NCBI GenBank assembly: GCA_020073585.1
Contig: JAIQEV010000013.1
Coordinates: 1 to 64,000 of the forward strand
DNA: 64,000 nucleotides
From: Terriglobia bacterium
GTDB taxonomy: Bacteria > Acidobacteriota > Terriglobia > Acidiferrales > UBA7541
Direction: 5' to 3'
A program made the position numbers and the translations under genes. Positions 45,354 through 54,712 of this stretch are shown here, in pieces (the stretch's first letter is position 1; each line of letters opens with the position of its first letter). The notes below the pieces were generated by a model that was given only the letters and a program-made list of their open reading frames with translations, searched no databases and had not been told where the DNA came from.

Positions 45354-45407
45354 GTTGACCGCTTCGTGGTCACCTCTAATTCTGACCGCTTCGTGGTCAT
45401 AGTAAAG
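45354..45407. repeat. two tandem family B hairpin copies
   Basis: GTTGACCGCTTCGTGGTCAC (45354-45373) and TCTGACCGCTTCGTGGTCAT (45381-45400), period 27. A third copy starts at 45444 inside the next gene. They lie just before the giant exoprotein gene and may shape its 5' leader. Confidence 0.8.
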
Positions 45408-45422
45408 AGGTCTATCTCACCC

Positions 45423-48400
45423 ATGAACCCCAGCCGCGCCGTAGTTAACCGCTTCGCGGTCACGGATGCATCCGATAGCCCGCAGCGCATCCGCCAAAAT
45501 CGCTCGTGCCGCGCGGCGGCGCTGCTTGCGGCGCTGCTCCTGGGCAGCGCGGCGTTCGCTCCGCGCTTGTGCGCGCAGGATAAATTGCTGGCAACACCCC
45601 CGGTCACCAATTCGCAGGTCGTGAGGCCGCACATACTCATTCCGCACGTGGAGGGCGAAGAGCGCGAAGGCGTGGACTTCTTGCAGCGCCGCCAGCACTG
45701 GTTCTTCCACCCGCGCACCTATCCCCTGGGCTTCATTCCCGCGGGCGCGCGCCAGCGGGCCCTCGAGCATGTGCGCCGCATGCAGCAACAGCAGTCGTTG
45801 GCGCTGGGCGCCCCGGTGCCGGGCGCGCAGTTGCAGGCAGCGCAGCCGCAGAGCGCTGCGGCTGCGGGCGGCGCGCAACTCGCGGCCCCCGGCAGCGGCG
45901 CTGGCGGGGGCTTCGTCGTTCCCTCCAGCGGCACCGGAGCGGCGTGGCTGGCCATCGGCCCGCAGGCCACCAGTTCGTCCTTCTATGCGCCGTACACCTC
46001 CGGCCGCGTGACCGCCCTGGCCGTGGACCCCTGCGACGCCACGGGCAATACGGTCTTCCTCGGCGGCGCGGACGGCGGTGTCTGGAAGACCACCAACGGC
46101 GGCGTGGCGTGGACGCCACTCTTCGATTACCAGCCGCTTACTTCCGTCGGTTCGATCGCCATTGATCCCACACCGAATACGAATTGTGCAGCGTCCATCG
46201 TCTATGTGGGCACGGGCGAAGACAATTTCGGCGGCGACAACATTTACGGCGCCGGGGTGTTCAAGTCCACCAACGGCGGCGCGACCTGGACCCGCGACAA
46301 CACCTTCAAAACCCCTTCGCCGCTGGACGACGCCCGCATGGGGCCCTCCATCGGGGCGATCGCGGTGAACCGCGCTCCGGGCAAGAACAATATCCTGCTC
46401 GCCGCCGTCCGCGGCCGTGGCACCGCCCTGCAATCCGGCATCTGGTGCTCCGCGGACAGCGGGGTTAACTGGACGTGGATTTGGCCCACGGTGCCAAGGG
46501 TGGTGGGCACGGATGTGGCCTTTGCCAGTGACGGCACCGCCTATGTCGCGCTGGGCACGCCCTCCGGTGATGCCACCAACAACGGCATCTACAAATCCAG
46601 CGTCCCGGTTACGTCCTGCACGATCACCTGGAACAAGCAGACCCTGCCGGCGGGCACCCCGGCCTCCAGCCTCGGCCGCATCGCTTTGGCCATCGCGCCG
46701 TCCGATAACAACACGGTCTATGCAGCCATCGCCGACAGCACCACGGGGTCCAATAAGCTGCTGGGCGTGATCAAAACATCGAATGCAGGCTCTTCCTGGG
46801 CGCAACTGACGGATGCACTCGTAAATCCCACAAAGGGTTTCTGCAATGACCAGTGTTTCTACGATCTGACCATCGCCGTGCACCCCACGGACCCGCTTAC
46901 GGTCTTCGCCGGCGGCGCCGCCAACAACGCCACGGTGATCCGCTCCATGGATGGCGGCTCGACCTGGGCGGAGGTTTCGCGGAACAATGTGGCCGGTGCT
47001 ACGGACGCGCTGCATGTGGACACACACGCGTTTGCGTTTAACACGATCGGCAGTATCCTCTACGTCGGCAACGACGGAGGCGTCTGGAGCACCAACAACC
47101 CGAAAGGCACAGTTGGCGCCGGCTACTGGAGCAATCTGAACGCTCCGCTGAACATCACCCAGTTCTATCCCGGCATCTCCATTCATCCCTCCACGCCGAA
47201 GTTCGGTTTGGGCGGCACGCAGGATAACGGCGTGCAGGTTTATACGGGCAGCATGGTCTGGACCGACACGGGGCTGAGCTGCGACGGCGGCTTTACCGCC
47301 ATTGATCCGCAAACCCCGACGACTACCTACGGCGAGTGCGAGTACCTTCCCAATCCCAACGGCATACTCCAGATCAACATTTCCTACACGGGCGACGGAA
47401 TGCTCGGCAATGGTTTCGTGGGCATCACCGGAATCGATCCCACGGACCGCGGCAGCTTCATTCCCCCGCTCGTGCTGGACAAGAACAATCCGCTGACCCT
47501 CTATTTCGGCACCTGCCGCGTCTGGCAGACCACGGACGGCGCCAACACCTGGAACGCGATTTCCGCCGACGTCACCACTTCGGCCCATACCGCGGGCTGC
47601 GGCGGCACCACGGGCGGCAATCTCACCGCGATTACCGTGGCGCCCAGTGCCTCGGCCACGATTTACACCGGCGCGGACAATGGCGAGATCGAGGCCACGG
47701 TCAATAGCGGCACCGTCTGGACGAGCCTCACCACCACCACTCTTCCGGTGCGCAGCATCACGCAGGTGGCCGTGGACCCCGCCAATTCGAAGAAGGCCTA
47801 CGTAACGTTTTCGGGTTTCGGAACCTGCGCCAACGTGGCCATCACCTGCGACGGCAAGGGCCACGTCTTCATGACCACCGATGCGACCGTTGTTCCCCCG
47901 GTCTGGACGGACATCAGCGGTACTGGGGCCAGCGCCCTCCCGGACATTCCGGTGAACGACATCGTCATCGACCCCGACGATCCGACACACAGCACGCTCT
48001 ATGTCGCCACCGACGTCGGCGCCTTTTTTACCACGACGGCGACGACGCCTCTGCCGGTGGGCGGTCCAACTTGGTCTATCCTGGGCGCCTCAAGCACCCT
48101 ACCCAATTCCGAAATCCTCTCGCTCGTCCTGCACGATCCCTCGCGCACCCTGCGCGCCGCCACGCACGGCCGCGGTGTCTGGGACCTCAACCTCGGTCCT
48201 GCCGCCGGCACACCGACGTTCGCCATCAGCTCGATTTCACCCATTAAGGCGCTGCAAGGCGCCGCGGACATCACCAATTTCACCGTGAACGGCGTGGGCT
48301 TTACGGCCAGTTCCACGATCAATTTCGCCATCAATGGCACAACTCATGTGCTGACTCCCACCTCGATAAACATAGCCTCTTCGCCAAACGTATTGGTTGC

Positions 48401-49049
48401 TACGCTCCCCGCTACCCCAGAACTGGCCGCGGGCGGCGTAGCCCAGGTCTCGGTGAGCAATCCGGGGCCGGTGAACACGGCTAGCGTTCCGTTTGTCGTT
48501 CTGGCGCCGGACTTCGTGATCGCCACCAGCACGGTGATCAGCAAGACGGTGAAAGCGGGAGTGTCCGCGCAGTATCCGATCTCCATCGTGGCGCTCAACG
48601 GCTTTACCGCCGCGGTGAGCCTGAGTTGTTCGCTGCCCGCGGCGGCGAAGGGCACCACGTGCACGGTCAGCCCCAATTCCGTTTCCCCGGGAGGCTCCGC
48701 CACGGTTACGGTGACGACCACTGCGTTCCTGCCGCCCGCGGGCTTCCGCCAGCCGTCGCGGCCCGCGAACCCCATGCTGCCGGTCGTTCCAGCCGCGCTG
48801 CTCGCGGCGGTCTTGCTGGCCTTGCTGGCTTACCAGACCAAGCGCCCGCGGCCGCGCCTGGGGCTCACGGCGGCGTTCGCCGCGCTGGCCTTCTTCGTGA
48901 TTCTTCCGCTGGCAGGCTGCGGCGGGGGCTCAAGCTCTGCTCCGCCGCCGGTGACCAACAGCACGCCCAAGGGCACCTACACCATCACCGTGACGGGCAC
49001 CTCCGGCAGCATCACCCACACCACCCCGCTTACCATCGTGGTCAACTAA
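45423..49049 (+). CDS. giant secreted BNR/sortilin-like beta-propeller protein
   Basis: 1208 residues. A signal peptide (AALLAALLLGSAAFAPRLCA) follows an N-terminal segment containing a translated hairpin repeat. The centre has many BNR-type turns (GGVWKTTNGGVAWTP, GVFKSTNGGATWTR, RSMDGGSTWAEVS, WQTTDGANTWN), like sortilin/VPS10 and exo-xyloglucanase propellers, without clear sialidase Asp-box catalytic partners. A TIG/IPT-like domain (about 950-1040) and a further Ig-like domain come next. The end is odd: a hydrophobic helix (VVPAALLAAVLLALLAYQ), a second one running into LPLAGCGGGSS, and a short TYTITVTGTSG tail. Role unknown; adhesion or polymer binding is a guess. Start ATG 45423. Confidence 0.85.
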   Translation: MNPSRAVVNRFAVTDASDSPQRIRQNRSCRAAALLAALLLGSAAFAPRLCAQDKLLATPPVTNSQVVRPHILIPHVEGEEREGVDFLQRRQHWFFHPRTYPLGFIPAGARQRALEHVRRMQQQQSLALGAPVPGAQLQAAQPQSAAAAGGAQLAAPGSGAGGGFVVPSSGTGAAWLAIGPQATSSSFYAPYTSGRVTALAVDPCDATGNTVFLGGADGGVWKTTNGGVAWTPLFDYQPLTSVGSIAIDPTPNTNCAASIVYVGTGEDNFGGDNIYGAGVFKSTNGGATWTRDNTFKTPSPLDDARMGPSIGAIAVNRAPGKNNILLAAVRGRGTALQSGIWCSADSGVNWTWIWPTVPRVVGTDVAFASDGTAYVALGTPSGDATNNGIYKSSVPVTSCTITWNKQTLPAGTPASSLGRIALAIAPSDNNTVYAAIADSTTGSNKLLGVIKTSNAGSSWAQLTDALVNPTKGFCNDQCFYDLTIAVHPTDPLTVFAGGAANNATVIRSMDGGSTWAEVSRNNVAGATDALHVDTHAFAFNTIGSILYVGNDGGVWSTNNPKGTVGAGYWSNLNAPLNITQFYPGISIHPSTPKFGLGGTQDNGVQVYTGSMVWTDTGLSCDGGFTAIDPQTPTTTYGECEYLPNPNGILQINISYTGDGMLGNGFVGITGIDPTDRGSFIPPLVLDKNNPLTLYFGTCRVWQTTDGANTWNAISADVTTSAHTAGCGGTTGGNLTAITVAPSASATIYTGADNGEIEATVNSGTVWTSLTTTTLPVRSITQVAVDPANSKKAYVTFSGFGTCANVAITCDGKGHVFMTTDATVVPPVWTDISGTGASALPDIPVNDIVIDPDDPTHSTLYVATDVGAFFTTTATTPLPVGGPTWSILGASSTLPNSEILSLVLHDPSRTLRAATHGRGVWDLNLGPAAGTPTFAISSISPIKALQGAADITNFTVNGVGFTASSTINFAINGTTHVLTPTSINIASSPNVLVATLPATPELAAGGVAQVSVSNPGPVNTASVPFVVLAPDFVIATSTVISKTVKAGVSAQYPISIVALNGFTAAVSLSCSLPAAAKGTTCTVSPNSVSPGGSATVTVTTTAFLPPAGFRQPSRPANPMLPVVPAALLAAVLLALLAYQTKRPRPRLGLTAAFAALAFFVILPLAGCGGGSSSAPPPVTNSTPKGTYTITVTGTSGSITHTTPLTIVVN
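45444..45474. repeat. family B hairpin repeat inside the exoprotein start
   Basis: GTTAACCGCTTCGCGGTCAC followed by GGATGCATCCG. It is in frame with the giant exoprotein and would be translated as VVNRFAVTDA upstream of its signal peptide. No later start codon could preserve the signal peptide, so translation of the repeat is likely. Confidence 0.7.
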
Positions 49050-49073
49050 CGCGCGGCGCTTCCGCCCGGCATT

Positions 49074-49110
49074 CCGGCGCGGCTCACAACGAGCCGCGCC
49101 GGTTCTTTTT
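49074..49110 (+). terminator. strong intrinsic terminator after the exoprotein gene
   Basis: CCGGCGCGGCTC (49074-49085) pairs perfectly with GAGCCGCGCCGG (49091-49102) over an ACAAC loop, followed by TTCTTTTT. It lies 24 bases past the stop codon. Confidence 0.9.
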
Positions 49111-49286
49111 CGAATGCCTCCGCATCCGTTCTTTCCAAATCGCGAAAATCCCTCGACAAGAACGGTCTCCACTGGTATACTTAGCATATTAGTAAAGTTC
49201 AAATGCCTTTATCGTGTCTGTCCGCCTCCCGCCCGCGGGAGAACCCGGAAACCCTGTCGAGTGCTCCCCCTCGACTCGTAACCTCA

Positions 49287-49419
49287 ATAGAATCCATACT
49301 TGCGAATAATCGTCCCGTAACCCCCGTAGAATCCATACTTGCAAAATATCAGCACTTAAAAGCCTTTAGAATCCACACTTACACAAATATGCCCGGGGGT
49401 GGGGTTCTTCTGTTAACCA
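49287..49419. repeat. tandem 40-bp units ending in a G-rich block
   Basis: TAGAATCCATACTTGC occurs at 49288 and 49327 and, as TAGAATCCACACTTAC, at 49368 (period about 40). The last unit runs into CCCGGGGGTGGGG (49393-49405) and TTCTGTTAACCA, the same ending as the composite repeat at 10102-10128. The G-runs could form a quadruplex. Confidence 0.65.
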
Positions 49420-49553
49420 CCTCCTCTCTCCCGCTCTGTATAGCAAGTCATCCCGGCTCCCCCCGATTTGGTCGGGCCCCAGTTTGGATGCCACCATCTT
49501 GGTTTTACAGTGTGTCGAAGGAAGGAAGCGGCAAGATACGGGAGAAACGCCGT

Positions 49554-50561
49554 TCAGAAGGGCAGGGAGGCGAGATCCACGTTGCCGCCGGAGAGGATGA
49601 TCCCGATCTTGGGGGCTGCGCCATCGCCGCGCGCCGCCAAGCCCAGCGCCGCCAGGCCGCCCGGCTTCAGCAGGGGCGCCACGGCCACCGCGGACGACGG
49701 CTCGATGACGATCTTCATGCGCTCCCAGACGGTGCGCGTGGCGGCGATGATCTCTTCTTCGCTCACCAGCAGGATGCCGTCCACGTTGCGCCGCAGGATG
49801 GCGAAGGTGCGCGGAGCCAGAGCAGCGCGCAGGCCGTCGGCGATGGTATCGCTCTGTTCCAGCCCCTGCAGCGTGCCGCTGGCAAGCGAGCGGCTGGCGT
49901 CGTCGGCGCGCTCGGGCTCGCAGCCAAAGACGCGCACCGCCGCGCGCAGGCCCTTGGCCCCCAATGCCGTGCCGCTGAGCAGCCCGCCGCCGCTGACCGG
50001 AGCCAGCACCGCGTCCAGATCCGGAATTTCTTCGAGCAATTCCTTCGCGGCCGTGGCTTGCCCGGCGATGATGCGGTCGTCATCGTAGGGATGGATCAGC
50101 ACCGCGCCGGTTTCGCGCTGGAGGCGCGCGGCGGTTTCCGCGCGCGCCGAAACCCTGGGTTCGCAGAAGGTGATTTTTCCGCCATAGGCTTCGACGGCGC
50201 GGCACTTCACCGCCGGAGCATTCCTGGGCATGACGATCCATGCCGGCACGCCGCGCCAGCGCGCCGCGCAAGCCACCGCGGCGCCATGGTTGCCGCTGGA
50301 GTGGGTGATGATGCCCTGCGCCGCCTCCGCTTCGCGCAGCGAAAAAATCGCATTCGCCGCCCCGCGAATCTTGAACGAGCCGGTCTTCTGCAGGTTTTCG
50401 CATTTGAAATAGAGGCGCGCCCCAGCCAGGGCGTCCAGCGAAGCGCTGGTCAGGACCGGCGTGCGGTGGATGCGCGGCGCGATGCGCGCGTGGGCCGCGG
50501 CGATCTCCGCCGGGCCGGGGCCGCTGCCGTCGAACGTTTCCGGAGCAGGTGCGGTGGTCAT
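49554..50561 (-). CDS. threonine/serine dehydratase (fold-type II PLP enzyme)
   Basis: Deaminates threonine or serine to the 2-oxo acid; a serine racemase role is possible. 335 residues without the C-terminal regulatory ACT domain of biosynthetic IlvA, so it belongs to the short catabolic/racemase class. PLP lysine is Lys64 in TGSFKIRGA; SSGNHGAAVA and the SGGGLLSG phosphate loop are clear. ATG 50561 overlaps the stop of the upstream propeller gene as ATGA, so the dehydratase is the last gene of the S55 peptidase operon, an unusual partnership. The frame is open to 50729 but inside the propeller gene. Confidence 0.92.
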   Translation of the reverse strand: MTTAPAPETFDGSGPGPAEIAAAHARIAPRIHRTPVLTSASLDALAGARLYFKCENLQKTGSFKIRGAANAIFSLREAEAAQGIITHSSGNHGAAVACAARWRGVPAWIVMPRNAPAVKCRAVEAYGGKITFCEPRVSARAETAARLQRETGAVLIHPYDDDRIIAGQATAAKELLEEIPDLDAVLAPVSGGGLLSGTALGAKGLRAAVRVFGCEPERADDASRSLASGTLQGLEQSDTIADGLRAALAPRTFAILRRNVDGILLVSEEEIIAATRTVWERMKIVIEPSSAVAVAPLLKPGGLAALGLAARGDGAAPKIGIILSGGNVDLASLPF

Positions 50562-52858
50562 TTGGCGCCCGGGAGGGTGAAGACGATCTTCGCGCTGCCT
50601 ACATTCTCGAATCGGTCGTAGACACGCACGGCGAGCGTATGTTCGCCAGGAGAGAGAGAGGGCAGGGAGAGCTCGTAGCGTTCCTCCGGTGCATCGCTGA
50701 GGCCGCCGAGGGGCGCGGCCAGAGTCCACTCGCCGCCGTCCAGGCTATACTGCGCGCGGTCGATTCCGCTGGCGGCGTCGCGCGCCACAAAATGCGCCGT
50801 GGCCGCGCCCTTCTTCGCATCGGCTTCGGCGCGGAGCTGCTCGACGGCGGGCGGGGTGTTGTCCACCTCGAAGCGCTCGCTCTCGCGGCTCGCGGTGAGC
50901 GCCAGCGCCGGCGGATTGGACGGGGCGTCCGTCGCGGCGATCTTCAGGTAGTAGGCGCCGTCGGGGAATGCCGTGGTGTCCCAGCTGAAATGTTTCTGCT
51001 CCATGCCTTCCTTCAGGAGCTTCCACTGGCTCTCGGCTTCGCCGCGGTAGTAAACGGCGTAGCGCAATTCGTCGTCGTTGTCGTCGTGCGCGCTCCACAG
51101 GACGGAGCGGTAGCCCTTCTGCGCGAAGCCCTGCGGCGGCGCTTCCATGCTCGGCGCGCCCGCGCGCTGCGGCGGCTGGGGAAACGGGGAAGCTGGGGCG
51201 TTGCTGGCCGGGGGCAGCTTCAGGCTGACGGGCGTCTGCCCGGGCATGGGGCTGCCGGAGGGCGCACCCTGCACGCGCACGCCGGGGTCTTGCACGACGA
51301 TGGCGTCGATCAGCGGGGCGACGTTGCGCGGGAGGTAGGCGATGCTCACCCAGTCGATGCCGTCGCCCGGCCGGCCGTCGCGGAGCACGGCCTTCCACTG
51401 CACGAAACGCGCGGGCGGCGCTTGCACGCTTTCCCCCGGTTTCGTGTACGGCCCGGACCACGGGCTCCACTCGCGCCCGGGATCTTCAGTGTTGCCGGAG
51501 CGCGCGAAGAAGGAGATGCGCGGCGCGGCGCCCGCCGGGGCAGCGGCGTGCTTCGCCGCGTTGTCCGGCGGCGGGCCCCACCACTCGATGCGGCCCCAGT
51601 GCGAAAAGAGCTGGGCGTCGAAGGACGCGGATTCGAACGTGCCTTCGGGCTCGAGCTCCGGTCCCGCGGAGAAAACTTTTCCGGGATTCGCGGTGCAGAG
51701 ATAGACCTTGCCGCCGGTGTCGCGCGCGAGGCCGGTGATTTGCGCCGAGCCGGACTTGGCGAGCTGCGCGAAGACGCCGCGGCCGTCAAGCACCAGCAGG
51801 GCGCCCTTATTGCCGGTGCCGGCGAGGACGCGGCCGTCGCTGTTCAGCCCCAGCGCATAGACCGTCTCTTCGCGCGAGGACCAGATCTCTTCGGGAGCGC
51901 CGTCGGGAGCGAGGCGGTAGATGCTGCTGGAAATGAGCTGCGGGAAGGGCATGAATGGAACGGCCATCTGCGGGCCGCCGGAAGCAACGGCAATGCCGGC
52001 GGCGGCTCCGGCGGGGAGCTGCATCTGCGGAGGAAACAGAATTTGCGGCGCGCCAGCCGGAGCGGGGCGCGGTTTTTCGCCAATGGCCGCGGCGTAGATG
52101 CTGCCGTCGGGCGCCACCAGCAGCGCGGTCACTTCGCGCTTGGAGGTTTCCTGGAGGACAAAGGCCCCGCGCTCCGTCTTTCCCGCGGTCAGGGCGATGC
52201 GCAGGATGCGTCCGCTGGGCTCGGTGCCGGCGAGGAGATTGCCGCGGCCGTCCAGCGCCAGGACGCGGATGTGCGCTTCGTCGCTGGCGTAGAAGAGTTC
52301 GCTCTTGCCGCCGGGCGCCACCGCGAAGATCTGTCCCTTGTCACCGGTAGCGACGTAAAGCGTGCCGTCGGGGCCGGTGGCCAGGTCCCAGATATATTTC
52401 GTCTTGGGTTCGAAGAAGACGGATTTTTCGCCCTGCGCGGAAACGCGGTAGACCTTGCCGTCGGGCGAGGTGCCGACGTAGAGCCCGCCTTTGCCGTCGA
52501 AGGCGATGGCCTGCGCGGAGAGTTCGCCGGATTCAAAGAGGACGGCGGGCTTGCCGGCGGCATCGAAGCGGAAGACTTTTGCCGGGGAACCCCCCGCGGC
52601 ATAGAGCACGCCTTTGCCGTCCAGGCGCAGCGACCAGAGATAGGAAGCGTCGGCATCGGCGATCAGGCGCATGCGCGGAGCCAGTTCGAGGCGCCCGTCG
52701 CTGCGCACGGCGATGCCGCGCGCGGTGCCCTTCAGAAAGTCCTCGTAGCTGGTCTGGCGCCAGCGGCGGGTGCGTTCCGCGCGCAGCGCCGCGGCCCCCG
52801 CGAGGAGCAGGCCGAGCGCCAGGGCCAGGGAAATGCCGCGCCGAAGAGAAGGTTTCAT
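50558..52858 (-). CDS. exported beta-propeller protein with C-terminal Ig-like domains
   Basis: 766 residues; signal peptide (SLALALGLLLAGAAA, cut near ALRA). The first half has NHL/SMP-30/YncE-like blades (GKGVLYAAGGSPAKVFRFD, GKGGLYVGTSPDGKVYRVS, DGTLYVATGDKGQIFAV), then a Pro-rich linker and a C-terminal part with fibronectin/Ig-like segments (DNTPPAVEQLRAEADA, SGIDRAQYSLDGGEWTLAAP). Probably a periplasmic or surface sensor or scaffold; no enzyme signature. ATG 52858 has GAGGA 6 bases upstream. It lies 48 bases behind the S55 peptidase gene and overlaps the dehydratase start by four bases. Confidence 0.75.
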   Translation of the reverse strand: MKPSLRRGISLALALGLLLAGAAALRAERTRRWRQTSYEDFLKGTARGIAVRSDGRLELAPRMRLIADADASYLWSLRLDGKGVLYAAGGSPAKVFRFDAAGKPAVLFESGELSAQAIAFDGKGGLYVGTSPDGKVYRVSAQGEKSVFFEPKTKYIWDLATGPDGTLYVATGDKGQIFAVAPGGKSELFYASDEAHIRVLALDGRGNLLAGTEPSGRILRIALTAGKTERGAFVLQETSKREVTALLVAPDGSIYAAAIGEKPRPAPAGAPQILFPPQMQLPAGAAAGIAVASGGPQMAVPFMPFPQLISSSIYRLAPDGAPEEIWSSREETVYALGLNSDGRVLAGTGNKGALLVLDGRGVFAQLAKSGSAQITGLARDTGGKVYLCTANPGKVFSAGPELEPEGTFESASFDAQLFSHWGRIEWWGPPPDNAAKHAAAPAGAAPRISFFARSGNTEDPGREWSPWSGPYTKPGESVQAPPARFVQWKAVLRDGRPGDGIDWVSIAYLPRNVAPLIDAIVVQDPGVRVQGAPSGSPMPGQTPVSLKLPPASNAPASPFPQPPQRAGAPSMEAPPQGFAQKGYRSVLWSAHDDNDDELRYAVYYRGEAESQWKLLKEGMEQKHFSWDTTAFPDGAYYLKIAATDAPSNPPALALTASRESERFEVDNTPPAVEQLRAEADAKKGAATAHFVARDAASGIDRAQYSLDGGEWTLAAPLGGLSDAPEERYELSLPSLSPGEHTLAVRVYDRFENVGSAKIVFTLPGAK

Positions 52859-52906
52859 CGGTTTCCTCGATTGCTGCAATTTAGGTCCGCGCGCGCCGGC
52901 CGCCAT

Positions 52907-54712
52907 CTAGCGCACCACAAGCGTCAGCGAAATAGTTCCGGCAACGGGTCCGTCGAGTTCCGCCGAATCCTCGCTGGCCAGCGATTCCCGCAGAATCTGC
53001 AAGCCGCCCGGCGCGGGCCGGCCGTCGAGAACACCGATCTGCGACAGCGGGATGTTGGGCATCTCCTTGCCGGCCCACAGCAGCGTCGGCGAGGGCGCGA
53101 AGAGGCCCGCGTACAGCCGGTCGTTGCGCCGCTCGCGGTTCAGCAGCGAAATGAGCTGCTCGAGGCCGCCTTCGGAGCCGGCCCCGCCGGGAAAGAAGCC
53201 GCGCGAAGCGCGCGTCAGCGAATCCGCGTCGCTGACGAGGACGCGCAGCGTGGCGCCGCGCGCGATCTGCTCGGGAACGCGCACGGCCAGCTCCTGGATT
53301 CGCGGCGCCCCGCGATAGGGCCGCAAGAGCACGCGCACGCGCAGGGTATCGCCGGGGCGCGCTTCGCTGTTTTCCAGCCACGCGCTTTCGATGGTGTAGG
53401 AGCGGCGTCCCGGCGTGCTTTCGACGCGCAGCGCAATGCCTTCGACGGAGGGCTCCTCGAAGCTGTTGGCAAAGAGCCGGGCAAAGACATTTTGCACGCT
53501 CATGGCCACGGGGAGGCCATCCGGATTGAGCGTATCCCCGGGAGCGTAGATATTTTCGAGATGCACGCTGGAGTGGCTCTTGATGCGCACTTCTCCCTGC
53601 AGGCGCAGCGTCGTGCCCTCTCCGTAGAGGGCGTTTTGCGTCAGGCCGTTCATCGTGGTCATGGCCACGAGGAGCGGGGTCAGCTTGGGGTGGTTCACCA
53701 GCTCGAAATGGTATTTTTTTTCGGCGCCGCCGGCGGCCACCGTCAGATCCAGGGGCACGAGCGGCGGGGGCGGGCCGAGTTTGCCGACGACGGCGGTGAG
53801 ATAGTCGTCCGTGATGGCGCCGATGGGGCCGCCGACGTTCACGATCTTGGTCGAGGCGAGATCGGAGGAGAGCGTGGTGAGGACGCGGCTGCGGGCCATG
53901 GGCAGGTTGACGCTGCCGAGTTTGAGGAACGGGTGGCCGCAGAGATAGACGCGGCCATCGCGGATCGCGGTGACCGTGCACGCCGAACTGATGGAGGCGT
54001 CGCCCTGCACGAGGACCATGCCGGCCATATCGCCGGGGTGCAGTTGGACGTCATCGGCGCGGGGCGCGGCCGTGCCGCCCTGCGCCGCGACGAAGCCGTA
54101 TCCGGCGAGCTGCGGCGCGAACTGCTGCAGCGTTCCGGGCTGGAAGCCGGAGAAGACCAGCGGCGTATCAATGGGTTCGAGCGAAGAGCCGCTGGGGAGC
54201 GCGTTGTGGCTGGCGATGTCGCCGGGCAGAAAAAATGGCTGCAGAGCGGCGCGCGGTTCGCCGGAGGAGGGTTCCGGCTGCAGAACGTCCTGGATCGGGG
54301 TGACACCGGCGATGGGCTCTTTGGTGAAGATGCCGAGTTTCAGCGAGAGCGCGCCGGCCAGCTTGCCTTCGAGATAGACCGGGCTGCCGCTCATCCCGGC
54401 CACCACACCGGTGTGTTCGACCTTGGGGCCCTTGAGCTGGACCAGAATGATCGATTGCTTGGGGCCGAGAAAATTGGGCATCACGCCGATGACTTCGAGG
54501 TCGAACTTTTCGATCTGGTCCCCGGCAAAGATCGTGTAGGCATAGCCCTGCATGCCGGGGCGGACCTGATCCAGAGGAAGAATCTCTCCGGCATTCGGGG
54601 CGGCGGAGAGCGAAGCAGCCAGGCTGAGACTCCCGGCGAAAAGGAAAAGCGCGGCGAGCAGGAGACGCAAAATACGGAGCGGCACGGCGCGATGCGAATG
54701 GGCTGGCAGCAT
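52907..54712 (-). CDS. SpoIVB-type S55 peptidase domain protein
   Basis: 601 residues, exported (LLLAALFLFAGSLSLAASLS then APNAGE). The N-terminal third is S55-like: LDQVRPGMQGYAYTIFAG, KVEHTGVVAGMSGSPVYLEG with the Ser pair 108/110 as nucleophile candidates and His100 close by. In Bacillus the S55 peptidase SpoIVB cleaves SpoIVFA in sporulation; here there is no sporulation context, and this family branch occurs in acidobacteria with unknown targets. The C-terminal part is beta-rich (AVRVPEQIARGATLRVLV). ATG 54712 sits only a few bases past a promoter-like TATCAT, hinting at a leaderless transcript. First gene of a three-gene operon with the propeller and dehydratase. Confidence 0.82.
   Translation of the reverse strand: MLPAHSHRAVPLRILRLLLAALFLFAGSLSLAASLSAAPNAGEILPLDQVRPGMQGYAYTIFAGDQIEKFDLEVIGVMPNFLGPKQSIILVQLKGPKVEHTGVVAGMSGSPVYLEGKLAGALSLKLGIFTKEPIAGVTPIQDVLQPEPSSGEPRAALQPFFLPGDIASHNALPSGSSLEPIDTPLVFSGFQPGTLQQFAPQLAGYGFVAAQGGTAAPRADDVQLHPGDMAGMVLVQGDASISSACTVTAIRDGRVYLCGHPFLKLGSVNLPMARSRVLTTLSSDLASTKIVNVGGPIGAITDDYLTAVVGKLGPPPPLVPLDLTVAAGGAEKKYHFELVNHPKLTPLLVAMTTMNGLTQNALYGEGTTLRLQGEVRIKSHSSVHLENIYAPGDTLNPDGLPVAMSVQNVFARLFANSFEEPSVEGIALRVESTPGRRSYTIESAWLENSEARPGDTLRVRVLLRPYRGAPRIQELAVRVPEQIARGATLRVLVSDADSLTRASRGFFPGGAGSEGGLEQLISLLNRERRNDRLYAGLFAPSPTLLWAGKEMPNIPLSQIGVLDGRPAPGGLQILRESLASEDSAELDGPVAGTISLTLVVR

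Larger units (their letters stand above)
49050..49553. other. gene-free region after the exoprotein gene
   Basis: About 500 bases between two convergent transcripts. It holds the terminator, the tandem TAGAATCCATACTTGC units and a G-rich block listed separately; the rest is low-information. No gene is supported. Confidence 0.65.
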
